This document shows, piece after piece, positions 27,729 through 36,003 of a stretch of 64,000 nucleotides of DNA (its first letter is position 1; each line of letters starts with the position of its first letter). The translations under genes were made by a program, and so were the position numbers. Source of the DNA: Nitrosophilus alvini (lineage in GTDB: Bacteria > Campylobacterota > Campylobacteria > Campylobacterales > Nitratiruptoraceae); assembly GCF_015100395.1 (NCBI RefSeq), contig NZ_AP022847.1:746501-810500 (forward strand). The letters are read 5' to 3'. The notes beneath the pieces were generated by a model. That model did no database searches and was not told the origin of the DNA. It worked only from the letters and a program-made list of their open reading frames with translations.

Positions 27729-28208
27729 ATGATAAGAAATTTTTTGACTGCTGTTTTTACACTGTTTATGGTTTTTTCTTATTCACATGCAGGGGAAATC
27801 AAGATAAAAAACAAAGAGCTTGATCATGTTTATATGATCGATATTTCAAAACATCCCGAATTCGCCACAGAGATTGTTTTAAAAGACGGAAGAGTGATCC
27901 ATTTTTGTTGTGTTAAAAGTATGATGGATTTCTATTTTAGACCATGGTTTTATAAAGAGTTTAATGTAAAAGATGCCAAAGAGATAAAAGAGATGTATGT
28001 ACAGGATTATATGAGCGGGAAAAAAGTAGATGCCAAAAGCGCTTTTTATGTTTTCGGAAGCAGAATAGTCGGACCTAAAGGAGATGATCTTATACCTTTT
28101 GAAAATTATGAAAAAGCACAGCTTTTTACATTAAAACATGGTGGAAGTAGGATAATGCCTTTTGGAAAAATAACAAAAGGCCTTATAAAATATCTCGATA
28201 TGCCTTAA
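27729..28208 (+). CDS. Second NosL-family periplasmic protein
   Basis: A 159-residue exported protein with an ordinary signal peptide (no lipobox), a CC motif in VIHFCCVKSMMDFYF, and the NosL-like ending DYMSGKKVDAKSAFYVFGS. The family assignment rests on this pattern and on the operon context directly after nosY. It probably binds Cu(I) in the periplasm. Whether it duplicates or complements the lipoprotein NosL is unknown. Confidence 0.75.
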   Translation: MIRNFLTAVFTLFMVFSYSHAGEIKIKNKELDHVYMIDISKHPEFATEIVLKDGRVIHFCCVKSMMDFYFRPWFYKEFNVKDAKEIKEMYVQDYMSGKKVDAKSAFYVFGSRIVGPKGDDLIPFENYEKAQLFTLKHGGSRIMPFGKITKGLIKYLDMP

Positions 28209-28232
28209 TGTTATAACTCTTTTGTCCCACTT

Positions 28233-28273
28233 TTGACATTCATCAATGAAAAATTTTTAAAAATTGCTAATAT
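28233..28273 (+). promoter_or_regulatory. FNR/DNR-type box and promoter of the cytochrome c peroxidase gene
   Basis: TTGAC-ATTC-ATCAA lies at 28233-28246 and TAATAT (-10) at 28268-28273, 35 bases downstream. The gene starts at 28301. Confidence 0.7.
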
Positions 28274-28300
28274 AGAAAGAAGATATGCAAAAGGTTTTAT

Positions 28301-29356
28301 ATGTTACGAATTTTTATCTTCTTTCTATTTTTTGTCTTAAATCTATCCGCTATGGAAGACTCCATACTCAGAGAAATTGCATTGAAGCGGGGGATGGGGC
28401 CGGTTCCGTCAGATTCTAAAAAACTTCTTCAACTGATGGGTTTAACTGAAGATTCGGTTACAAAGATAAAGATCGAACTTGGAAAAAAACTTTTTTTTGA
28501 AAAAAGGCTCTCAAAAAATGAAGATATAAGCTGTGCAACGTGTCACTCTTTTGAAAAAGGGGGAGCAGACGGTCTTCCTACAGCTATCGGTCACAAAGGT
28601 CAGGCTAATCCTTTTCATTTAAACTCTCCTACTGTATTTAATTCTGCACTTGCAAAACGATTTTTTTGGGATGGCAGGAGCCCATCTCTTGAAGATCAGG
28701 CCAAAGGACCTGTACAGGCACCTTTTGAAATGGCTGCAACACCTGAAATGGTAGTCCGTAGACTTCAAAATATCCCTGAATATGTGAGAATGTTTAAAAA
28801 ATCATTCGGTAGCGAAAAGATCACTTTTGAAAATGTTGTTAAGGCCATTGCCATATATGAGAAAACACTTTTGACAAGAGGAAGTTTTGACAGGTATCTG
28901 GAGGGTGACGATACTGCTATCAGCGAAAAGGCAAAAAGAGGGCTTGAACTTTTTATAATGAAAGGGTGCAAAGGGTGTCATACGGGTATATCGGTAGGAG
29001 GGCAAAGTATTCAGAAATTTCCTCTCAGAAAATATAAAAAGTGGTTTAATGTGAGATTTGAAGGTAGCGAAAACTCAATTTTTCCAGATATAGTTGTGGA
29101 AGACTACTCTTTTCCTTTTAAGAATGTGGGTGGTTTTAGAGGAAAAGATGGTACAAAAAGATTTAGAGTGCCTATTTTGAGAAATGTGACCAAGACAGCC
29201 CCTTATTTTCATAACGGAGCCGTTAAAAATATAGAAGAGGCGGTCAGGATAATGGGAAAACATCAACTCGGTATAGACTTTAGCAAAGAGGAGATAGATA
29301 GTATAGTCGAATTTTTAAAAACTTTAGAGGGCGAACCGGTTGATTACCGGTTCTGA
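28301..29356 (+). CDS. Di-heme cytochrome c peroxidase
   Basis: A 351-residue periplasmic enzyme of the CcpA/MauG family reducing H2O2 with electrons from cytochrome c. It has a signal peptide and heme motifs CATCH (residues 78-82) and CKGCH (about 223-227). Conserved segments include FFWDGRSPSLEDQAKGP and FRVPILRNVTKTAPYFHNG. It has its own FNR-type box, so it is expressed with denitrification. The 3' end overlaps the convergent small gene by 13 bases. Confidence 0.93.
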   Translation: MLRIFIFFLFFVLNLSAMEDSILREIALKRGMGPVPSDSKKLLQLMGLTEDSVTKIKIELGKKLFFEKRLSKNEDISCATCHSFEKGGADGLPTAIGHKGQANPFHLNSPTVFNSALAKRFFWDGRSPSLEDQAKGPVQAPFEMAATPEMVVRRLQNIPEYVRMFKKSFGSEKITFENVVKAIAIYEKTLLTRGSFDRYLEGDDTAISEKAKRGLELFIMKGCKGCHTGISVGGQSIQKFPLRKYKKWFNVRFEGSENSIFPDIVVEDYSFPFKNVGGFRGKDGTKRFRVPILRNVTKTAPYFHNGAVKNIEEAVRIMGKHQLGIDFSKEEIDSIVEFLKTLEGEPVDYRF

Positions 29357-29742
29357 TTTTTTTCAAGACCGAAAAAATCGAGTACAAACCGAAGCTCTTT
29401 TTCGTCTTTTATCTCTATCGTTTTTACTGTCTTGTTGTTATCATCGAGAACGCGAATAGTATTCCCTTCAAGTTTGATATGATCTTTTCCCCATTTTTTG
29501 AGAAGATCATCAAAAACAATAAAAACCTTTGCATTTGCAACATCTATATCTTCTCCGGTTTTTTTGTTTACTATATCAAGACCCCCGAACTCTTTTGTTA
29601 TTTCATACGGAAAGTACTCTAATATCTCGTTATATATTCTTTTGTTCTTTGGCTCAGGCATATTCTGATACAGAAAAGCGAAACTTAAAAACAGAAATAT
29701 AAATAGAAATCCGTACATCATCTTTCTACTAAACATTTTCAT
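29344..29742 (-). CDS. Hypothetical exported or anchored protein
   Basis: A 132-residue protein with one N-terminal hydrophobic helix (about residues 8-26) and a small soluble domain with alternating strands (AKVFIVFDDLLKKWG, NTIRVLDDNNKTVKTIEI). I do not recognise the family. It overlaps the precorrin-2 dehydrogenase gene upstream by 14 bases and is likely co-transcribed with it. Confidence 0.7.
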   Translation of the reverse strand: MKMFSRKMMYGFLFIFLFLSFAFLYQNMPEPKNKRIYNEILEYFPYEITKEFGGLDIVNKKTGEDIDVANAKVFIVFDDLLKKWGKDHIKLEGNTIRVLDDNNKTVKTIEIKDEKELRFVLDFFGLEKNQNR

Positions 29743-30313
29743 CCTTTTTGATTATATTTTTTTCCACGTAATCTTTAGCCTTCTCTTCTAGAAGTTTTTG
29801 TCGCTCTTTACCTTTTGGCAACTTTTTTCTTATCTCTTTCATCTCTAGTAAAAATTCAGTTATATTTTCCGGTATAAGTTTTTCAATGGCACGTCTTAGA
29901 TATTTGGCAAGAGCAGGGGAGAAACCCGATGTTGAAAAAGCAATCACAAGAGGCCCTCTTTTTATATAGGAAGGAAATATAAAATCGCAATAATCTACCG
30001 AATCGACGCTGTTGCATAGTATCCTTTCATTTTGACACTCTTCATATATCTCTTTTTGAAGATTTATATCGTCAACCGCAACGATTACGATATCAAAACC
30101 TTTTATATCACCTTTTTTATATTCTCTTTTTAGAAGTGTTATATCGCCCTTTTCTATTAGATTTTGCGTATTTCTATCGATTTTAGGAGCTATAACGGTG
30201 ATGTTAGATGTAAAATCAAGTAGATGACCTATCTTGTCACCGGCAATTTTACCGCCACCGATGACCAATATTTTGCTTTTATCAAGTTTTAAAAGTGCTG
30301 GGAAAAAAGACAT
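29729..30313 (-). CDS. Precorrin-2 dehydrogenase / sirohydrochlorin ferrochelatase (CysG N-terminal, Met8-like)
   Basis: A 194-residue NAD-binding protein of the siroheme synthase family. The N-terminal Rossmann motif ILVIGGGKIAGDK, CNSVDSVDYCDFIFPSY and FSTSGFSPALAKYLRR are characteristic. It converts precorrin-2 to sirohydrochlorin and possibly inserts iron. Together with NirE and NirDL it supplies the siroheme precursor of heme d1. It is divergent from nirDL. Confidence 0.9.
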   Translation of the reverse strand: MSFFPALLKLDKSKILVIGGGKIAGDKIGHLLDFTSNITVIAPKIDRNTQNLIEKGDITLLKREYKKGDIKGFDIVIVAVDDINLQKEIYEECQNERILCNSVDSVDYCDFIFPSYIKRGPLVIAFSTSGFSPALAKYLRRAIEKLIPENITEFLLEMKEIRKKLPKGKERQKLLEEKAKDYVEKNIIKKDENV

Positions 30314-30342
30314 TAGGCTCCTTCGGTGGAATTTGTTTTCTT

Positions 30343-30372
30343 ATATGATAAGATACTGAAATGTTATCATAT
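30343..30372. repeat. 9-bp inverted repeat between divergent siroheme and nirDL genes
   Basis: Arms ATATGATAA (30343-30351) and TTATCATAT (30364-30372) are perfectly complementary with a 12-base spacer. It lies upstream of the Crp/Fnr box in the divergent promoter region and may bind a second regulator. Confidence 0.45.
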
Positions 30373-30388
30373 TAAACTTTTAAACCAT

Positions 30389-30430
30389 TTGATGGCAATC
30401 AAGGAAAAGAGTCTGAAATGATATTAAAAT
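30389..30430 (+). promoter_or_regulatory. FNR/DNR-type box and promoter of nirDL
   Basis: A perfect box TTGAT-GGCA-ATCAA spans 30389-30402 and TAAAAT (-10) 30425-30430, again 36 bases apart. It links this detached heme d1 gene to the denitrification regulon. Confidence 0.78.
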
Positions 30431-30454
30431 CTATAAATAAAACAAGAAGGTTTA

Positions 30455-31447
30455 ATGATGGAAAAAGATTTTCTTAACATAATACAGAAAAATTTTCCCG
30501 TTTGCGAACATCCTTTTAAAGAGTTGGCAGAGCAGCTGGGAGCAAGTGAAGAAGATGTACTGAATATTTATAAAAAGTTCAAAGATGAGAAGATAATAAG
30601 ACAGACATCTGCAATTTTCGATACAAAATCTCTTGGGTATAGATCATCTCTCGTGGCTTTTAAAGTAGATGACATTGAAAATGCCGCCGCAATAATAAAT
30701 GAACATCCAGGAGTTAGTCACAATTACGAAAGAGATAATGAGTACAATCTCTGGTTTACTATCGCGGTTCCTTCCGATTCTTTGCTGGGACTTGAAAAAA
30801 GCGTAGAGATACTTGCACAAAAAACAGATGCCAAAGAATACATTATCCTTCCCACAAAAAAGATGTTTAAAATTTCAGTTCAACTTGATGTAAAAGGTGA
30901 CAGGTCAAAAAAAGAGAAATTAAAGAGAAGAGAGAAGATTGACCTTGAACTGAATGACTTTAGAATGGAACTTATAAAAAGACTGCAAAAAGATATAGAG
31001 CCTGTAAAATCGCCTTTTAAATATATCGTAGATGAACTTGGAATCGATTACGATACTCTTTCCAAAGAGGCTGAGCTTTTGAAAAAAGCCGGTATTATGA
31101 GAAGATTTGCGTCTATTTTATATCACAGAAATGCCGGATTTAAAGCAAATGCAATGGTTGTTTGGAAAATACCCGAAGAGAAAGCCGAAGAGATAGGAGA
31201 AAAAGTTGCAGCTTACAGTGCGGTAAGTCACTGCTACCTAAGACCGGTATATCCTAACTGGCCGTATCCTCTTTTTTCAATGATTCATGGAAAAAGCAAA
31301 GAAGAAGTAGAAGATGTGGTAAAAGATATATCTGAAGAGACAGGTATAAAAGAGTATAGTTATCTCTATTCGACAAGAGAGTTCAAAAAGCAGAGAATCG
31401 ATTATTTTTCGCCTAAATTTAAAGAATGGGAGTTAAAATATGGTTGA
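30455..31447 (+). CDS. nirDL: Siroheme decarboxylase, fused NirD-NirL (Lrp/AsnC-like)
   Basis: A 330-residue protein made of two Lrp/AsnC-like modules, each a winged helix plus a ferredoxin-like domain (first about 1-150, second about 165-330). Conserved blocks repeat: IIRQTSAIFDTKSLGYRS and IMRRFASILYHRNAGFKA. Histidine/arginine segments HNYERDNEYNLW and SHCYLRPVYPNWPYP fit siroheme decarboxylase. It makes didecarboxysiroheme for NirJ. A second ATG at 30458 is possible. Confidence 0.9.
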   Translation: MMEKDFLNIIQKNFPVCEHPFKELAEQLGASEEDVLNIYKKFKDEKIIRQTSAIFDTKSLGYRSSLVAFKVDDIENAAAIINEHPGVSHNYERDNEYNLWFTIAVPSDSLLGLEKSVEILAQKTDAKEYIILPTKKMFKISVQLDVKGDRSKKEKLKRREKIDLELNDFRMELIKRLQKDIEPVKSPFKYIVDELGIDYDTLSKEAELLKKAGIMRRFASILYHRNAGFKANAMVVWKIPEEKAEEIGEKVAAYSAVSHCYLRPVYPNWPYPLFSMIHGKSKEEVEDVVKDISEETGIKEYSYLYSTREFKKQRIDYFSPKFKEWELKYG

Positions 31448-31802
31448 TTTTTTAAAAGAAGAAGCGATATATCTGTTTATTGTCGCTTTTATAATGGTGA
31501 TTACGATTATAGTTACTACTAGGCCTTTTATGCCGCCGAAAAGTAGAAAAATAGGTATTCCTCTCGTATTTTCCATATTGACTCTGCTTCTTGTATCACA
31601 CTATTTTATGAGAAAAGCAAATATGAAAGAAGTAAGAGAGGCTTTTGAACATAACAAAACGATTTTATGTGTTGATAAAACAAACAGAGCTTCTGGCCAG
31701 GTTGTTATAAACAAACAGGCGGACTGGAAACTGGAAGGGGATACCTTTATGCACCCGGAATTTCCCAGAGGATATAACATTAGGCAGTGTATCGTAGAGT
31801 AA
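31440..31802 (+). CDS. Hypothetical two-helix membrane protein
   Basis: A 120-residue protein with two transmembrane helices (about residues 9-28 and 41-58) and a C-terminal soluble part with two cysteines (C78, C117). I do not recognise the family. The 8-base overlap with nirDL suggests translational coupling. Confidence 0.75.
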   Translation: MVDFLKEEAIYLFIVAFIMVITIIVTTRPFMPPKSRKIGIPLVFSILTLLLVSHYFMRKANMKEVREAFEHNKTILCVDKTNRASGQVVINKQADWKLEGDTFMHPEFPRGYNIRQCIVE

Positions 31803-31813
31803 AAGTGGGTAAT

Positions 31814-31954
31814 ATGAAAAAAGTGCTATATTACTTCTACTTCGTTCTATTTTTTTTAACTGAGCTCTATTTGTATTTAGATAAAAATGCAAAAAACAGA
31901 ACAAAAAAAAATTGTCACACAAAAATCATCTTTATAAGATACAATTATATCTGA
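31814..31954 (+). CDS. Possible 46-residue membrane peptide (doubtful)
   Basis: An ATG at 31814 opens 46 codons ending at 31954. The product is hydrophobic at first (VLYYFYFVLFFLTELYLYL) and then basic. There is no convincing ribosome-binding site, and its second half overlaps the likely nrdD promoter, so it may be chance. Confidence 0.2.
   Translation: MKKVLYYFYFVLFFLTELYLYLDKNAKNRTKKNCHTKIIFIRYNYI
31912..31940 (+). promoter_or_regulatory. Likely sigma70 promoter for nrdD
   Basis: TTGTCA (31912-31917) and TAAGAT (31935-31940) are 17 bases apart, 36 bases before the nrdD start at 31977. No TTGAT-type box is visible here. Confidence 0.35.
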
Positions 31955-31976
31955 AAAATCATTTTGAGGGGATTGC

Positions 31977-34103
31977 ATGGAACTGCCCAAAATTATAATC
32001 AAAAGAGACGGCTCAACTGAAGAGTTCAGGGCTTATAAGATAGAAGATGCCATAAAAGCGGCCTTTGACAGTGTTCTTGTGCCTTATGACAGAAGAGTGT
32101 TCGAAAGCGTTTTAGTTAGAATTTCTTTCGATACGGTTAAAGCTGTAGAAGAGATACAGGATATCATCGAATATGAGCTTTTCAGATGCGGTTATTTTGA
32201 TGTGATGAAGTCATTTATCACGTACCGCTTTCTTCATAAAATACAAAGAGAACATATAGCCGGTCTTACAGATGACACTACATTTATAAACTGTACTCAG
32301 AGTGTGGAAGAGTATATAAACGGCAGCGACTGGCGTATAAATGCAAATGCCAACACAGGATATTCCAATGCCGGACTTGTAAATAACCTGGCAGGAAAGG
32401 TTATAGCAAATTTCTGGCTTGACAAAGTATATACGAAAGAAGAGGGCTATGCTCACCGAAACGGTGACTATCATATCCATGATCTTGACTGTCTTACCGG
32501 ATATTGTGCCGGATGGAGCCTAAGGGTTCTGCTGAACGAAGGATTCAACGGAGTAAGGGGAAGGGTAGAGAGTACGCCTCCAAATCATTTCAGAACTGCT
32601 TTGGGACAGATGGCAAATTTCCTTGGGATTTTGCAGAGTGAATGGGCCGGTGCCCAGGCATTCAGTAGTTTTGACACGTATCTGGCTCCTTATGTTTTCA
32701 AAGACAAATTAAGTTACGAAGATATAAAAGAGGCAATTCAAAGTTTTGTATACAATCTAAATGTTCCGGCAAGATGGGGTCAGTCACCTTTTACAAACAT
32801 TACAATTGACTGGACTGTTCCAAATGATCTAAAAGACCAGATTCCGACAAAAAAAGATGAACATCTTTTCAAGTATGTAAATGATGAAGAGTTGAAAAAA
32901 CTTGCCAGAGAAAGGGGCGTAGAGAGGCTCACAGATCTTACATACAAACATTTTCAAAAAGAGATGAATCTCATAAACAGAGCTTTTTATGAAGTTATGA
33001 CAGAGGGTGATAAAAACGGGCAGCCTTTTACTTTTCCTATCCCTACTGTAAATATAACGGAAGATTTTGACTGGTATGGTGAAAATACCGATATTCTTTT
33101 TGAGAATACGGCGAGAATAGGTTCTTCTTATTTTCAGAATTTCATAGGCAGCCAGTATATACGGGACCCGGAGACCGGAGAACTTAGAGAAAATCCTGAA
33201 GCCTACAAACCAAACGCGGTAAGAAGTATGTGCTGTCGTCTGCAACTTGATCTCAGGGAACTTCTGAAAAGAGGTAATGGTCTTTTTGGAAGTGCGGAGA
33301 TGACGGGAAGTATTGGAGTTGTCACTATAAATATGGCTAGACTCGGATACAGATTCAAAGGTAATAAAAAAGCTCTTTACAAAGAGCTTGACAGACTTAT
33401 GGATCTTGCTAAATCGACTCTAGAGAAAAAAAGAGAATTTATAAATGTAATGTTTGAAAGGGGACTTTATCCGTATACAAAAAGATATCTGCCTAATTTC
33501 AACAACCATTTCTCTACCATCGGAGTAAACGGTATGAACGAAATGATAAGAAACTTTACAGATGATAAAACGGATATAACACAAGAAGATGGTATAGAGT
33601 TTGCCATTGAGATATTGGACCATATGAGAGATAGGCTCAAAGAGTATCAGGAAGAGACCGGAAATCTTTACAATCTCGAAGCGACTCCTGCAGAAGGGAC
33701 TACATACAGATTTGCAAAAGAGGACAAAAAAAGATATCCAGATATCATACAGGCAGGTTTTGGAGAAAATATCTACTACACAAACAGTTCGCAGATACCT
33801 GTCGGGCATACTGATGATCCATTCGAGGCATTGACTCTGCAAGACGACCTCCAGTGTAAATATACCGGCGGGACAGTTCTGCATCTATATATGAGCGAAA
33901 AAGTAAGTTCTGCAGAAGCTTGTAGAAAATTGGTGAAAAATGTGATAGAAAATTTCAAACTGCCCTATATAACAGTTACTCCACTTTTTTCTATATGCCC
34001 TAAACACGGTTATCTGGAAGGAGAGCATGAATATTGTCCGAAGTGTGATGAGGAGCTTATTGAAGAGTATCTAAAAAAAGAAAATCAAAGAGTTGAAGGT
34101 TGA
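31977..34103 (+). CDS. nrdD: Anaerobic ribonucleoside-triphosphate reductase NrdD lacking its glycyl-radical domain
   Basis: Class III ribonucleotide reductase catalytic chain (708 aa) with an N-terminal ATP-cone (KIIIKRDGSTEEFRAYKI) and the ten-strand barrel. The CMCCR-like segment SMCCRLQLDL lies near residue 418. The zinc-binding tail CPKHGYLEGEHEYCPKC is intact. The protein then stops, although the family continues into RVxGYxxPVxxxNxGK carrying the radical glycine. That missing domain is encoded separately at 34178-34348, in another frame and with its own ribosome-binding site. Confidence 0.92.
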   Translation: MELPKIIIKRDGSTEEFRAYKIEDAIKAAFDSVLVPYDRRVFESVLVRISFDTVKAVEEIQDIIEYELFRCGYFDVMKSFITYRFLHKIQREHIAGLTDDTTFINCTQSVEEYINGSDWRINANANTGYSNAGLVNNLAGKVIANFWLDKVYTKEEGYAHRNGDYHIHDLDCLTGYCAGWSLRVLLNEGFNGVRGRVESTPPNHFRTALGQMANFLGILQSEWAGAQAFSSFDTYLAPYVFKDKLSYEDIKEAIQSFVYNLNVPARWGQSPFTNITIDWTVPNDLKDQIPTKKDEHLFKYVNDEELKKLARERGVERLTDLTYKHFQKEMNLINRAFYEVMTEGDKNGQPFTFPIPTVNITEDFDWYGENTDILFENTARIGSSYFQNFIGSQYIRDPETGELRENPEAYKPNAVRSMCCRLQLDLRELLKRGNGLFGSAEMTGSIGVVTINMARLGYRFKGNKKALYKELDRLMDLAKSTLEKKREFINVMFERGLYPYTKRYLPNFNNHFSTIGVNGMNEMIRNFTDDKTDITQEDGIEFAIEILDHMRDRLKEYQEETGNLYNLEATPAEGTTYRFAKEDKKRYPDIIQAGFGENIYYTNSSQIPVGHTDDPFEALTLQDDLQCKYTGGTVLHLYMSEKVSSAEACRKLVKNVIENFKLPYITVTPLFSICPKHGYLEGEHEYCPKCDEELIEEYLKKENQRVEG

Positions 34104-34177
34104 TGGGCTATTTTGAATGTTGACCTGACTTGTTGTGTATAAATTTTGAAAAACCAAACCAAAAAGGAGGTAGTGTG

Positions 34178-34348
34178 ATGAACAGAGAGGATATCTTGGA
34201 AGTGTTAAAAAACAGAAGAACAAAGTGCATGGTTTATACAAGAGTAATGGGTTATCATAGACCGGTAGAGAGTTTCAATATAGGAAAAAAAGGAGAGCAT
34301 AAAGAGAGGAAGCAGTTTAAAGAGACTAGATGCAAGATAGTGGCCTGA
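34178..34348 (+). CDS. Free-standing glycyl-radical domain of class III ribonucleotide reductase
   Basis: A 56-residue protein whose residues 19-47 match the C-terminal glycyl-radical segment normally fused to NrdD: VYTRVMGYHRPVESFN then GKKGEHKERKQF. The radical glycine would be G25. The strong site AAAAAGGAGG (34161-34170) sits 7 bases before the ATG at 34178; the frame is open back to 34130 but without a site. It is out of frame with nrdD (74-base gap with stops) and overlaps nrdG by 19 bases. It probably docks on NrdD and is activated by NrdG. Confidence 0.82.
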   Translation: MNREDILEVLKNRRTKCMVYTRVMGYHRPVESFNIGKKGEHKERKQFKETRCKIVA

Positions 34349-35022
34349 AGCTGCCTATATATGATATAACTTCTTTTACTCTTCTTGATTTTCCAGAGTT
34401 GCCAGCCTGCATAATATGGATTGCAGGCTGCAACATGAGATGCTCTTACTGTCATAATCCTGGCATTGTTTTTGGAAAAGGCCGAAAATCTGTCGATGAT
34501 GTAAAAAAATTTCTGAAATCCCGTAAAAATCTTCTGGAAGGTGTAGTGATTTCCGGTGGAGAATGTACTTTATATAAAGATATCGTACCTTTTTGCCAGA
34601 TGGTTAAAGAGATGGGTTTTAAAGTAAAAGTTGATACCAACGCAAGCAATTTCGAAATACTGAAAGAACTCGCCGATAATAATCTTGTTGATTTTTTTGC
34701 TATCGATTTTAAGGCTCCGAAAGAGAAATATAAAGCAATTACTGGATATGATGGATATGAAAATCTTCTAAAAAGTATAAAATATCTTATACAAAAGAAG
34801 ATAAAGTTTGAAGTAAGAACTACAGTCCATACATCATTGCTCGATAAACATGATATAATGAATATAGCGAAAATATTGCATTCTTTTGGATACAGTGGTA
34901 AATACTGCATCCAGAATTTTAGAATTAGCGAAAAGATGATAGGCGAACTCGATGACCAGATGCAGACTCTAGATATATCGTCACTGAATCTGCCGGTCGA
35001 GTGTGAGTTTAGAAATTTTTGA
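34330..35022 (+). CDS. nrdG: Anaerobic ribonucleotide reductase activating radical SAM protein NrdG
   Basis: A 230-residue radical SAM enzyme with CxxxCxxC at CNMRCSYCHNP (about residue 36). The segments VVISGGECTLYKD and VKVDTNAS fit glycyl-radical activases. By operon position it should generate the radical on the small domain encoded just upstream, with which it overlaps by 19 bases. Confidence 0.9.
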   Translation: MQDSGLKLPIYDITSFTLLDFPELPACIIWIAGCNMRCSYCHNPGIVFGKGRKSVDDVKKFLKSRKNLLEGVVISGGECTLYKDIVPFCQMVKEMGFKVKVDTNASNFEILKELADNNLVDFFAIDFKAPKEKYKAITGYDGYENLLKSIKYLIQKKIKFEVRTTVHTSLLDKHDIMNIAKILHSFGYSGKYCIQNFRISEKMIGELDDQMQTLDISSLNLPVECEFRNF

Positions 35023-35072
35023 TCGTTTCATAGCCGAAAACGGTCAGTTTTATAAGGCACAAAGGACATACG

Positions 35073-36002
35073 ATGTCGCTTGCCGATTACAAAATAATCA
35101 TGATCCACGGTCTTGCTTCAAAACCCCCAAAAGAAGATCTGTTAAACTACTGGAAAAAATGCATAATAGAAAACATTGCCCAATATGACAAGGAACTCTC
35201 AAGACAGATGCAACAAGATCATGAGTTATTCGAAATGGCATATTGGGCGAATGTGATACCGAATCATATAGAAGAGGATCCCAAAAAGCTTGAAAGACCT
35301 GTTCAAAAAATAATAGAGATAAGAAAAAAGATGGGAGACTCTTTTCATACTCCCAAACCGATGTCGAAAGTTAAAGCTTTTTGGAAAAATCTTGGTGTGG
35401 AAGCTATAGATATTGTTACAAATGTCTTGACTGTAAAAGATGATGTCCTAAAAAAATCTCTGCTTGAGATAAAACTATACTGGGACGATCAATATATCGC
35501 AACGAATATAAGACAGATACTCGCTTCTGTTCTAAGAAAAGCTCTGAGAGAAAATAAAAAAGTCATAATTATAAGCCATAGCATGGGGACTTTCATAGCA
35601 TATGACGTACTTTGGAGGTTTTGTCATCACAGAGATGAAGAGGATATGTGGGATAAAAGAGTTCATACTTTCGTTACCATGGGCAGTCCTCTGGGCGATG
35701 AGATGATACAGGACCTTATGCTTGGTAAAAGATATGGTTTTAAAACAAAACAAGGAGCACTTTCCAATATCGACTATTGGGCTAACTTTGCAGCACTAGG
35801 AGATATAGTATGCCACGATCAGACTCTTACAGATGAGTTTAGAAGAACGGAAGGACTTAAGGATTTTAGAGATTATAAAAGACTTTATAATCCTTATAAA
35901 AATGAAAGAGGTAAAGCAAATCCTCATAAATCGTACGGTTATCTGCTTCAGCCGAAACTTGCAAAAACATTGCTGAGATTTTTCGGCAAATTGGAGTGGT
36001 GA
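35073..36002 (+). CDS. Predicted alpha/beta-hydrolase (lipase/esterase-like)
   Basis: A 309-residue cytoplasmic protein with no signal. The N-terminal strand KIIMIHGLASKP carries the oxyanion HG, and IISHSMGTFIAYDVL carries a GxSxG-like elbow (SHSMG) with nucleophile S170. Candidate acid and base are D264 or nearby and a C-terminal His (NPHKSYGYLL). The substrate is unknown. It sits 50 bases after nrdG and 1 base before the archaemetzincin gene, with which it is probably co-expressed. Confidence 0.75.
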   Translation: MSLADYKIIMIHGLASKPPKEDLLNYWKKCIIENIAQYDKELSRQMQQDHELFEMAYWANVIPNHIEEDPKKLERPVQKIIEIRKKMGDSFHTPKPMSKVKAFWKNLGVEAIDIVTNVLTVKDDVLKKSLLEIKLYWDDQYIATNIRQILASVLRKALRENKKVIIISHSMGTFIAYDVLWRFCHHRDEEDMWDKRVHTFVTMGSPLGDEMIQDLMLGKRYGFKTKQGALSNIDYWANFAALGDIVCHDQTLTDEFRRTEGLKDFRDYKRLYNPYKNERGKANPHKSYGYLLQPKLAKTLLRFFGKLEW

Positions 36003-36003
36003 T

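Noticed and set aside
31977-34348. nrdD split as a simple sequencing frameshift
   Set aside because: The 74-base gap contains stops and a strong ribosome-binding site with a new ATG, so a one-base error would not restore a fused gene.
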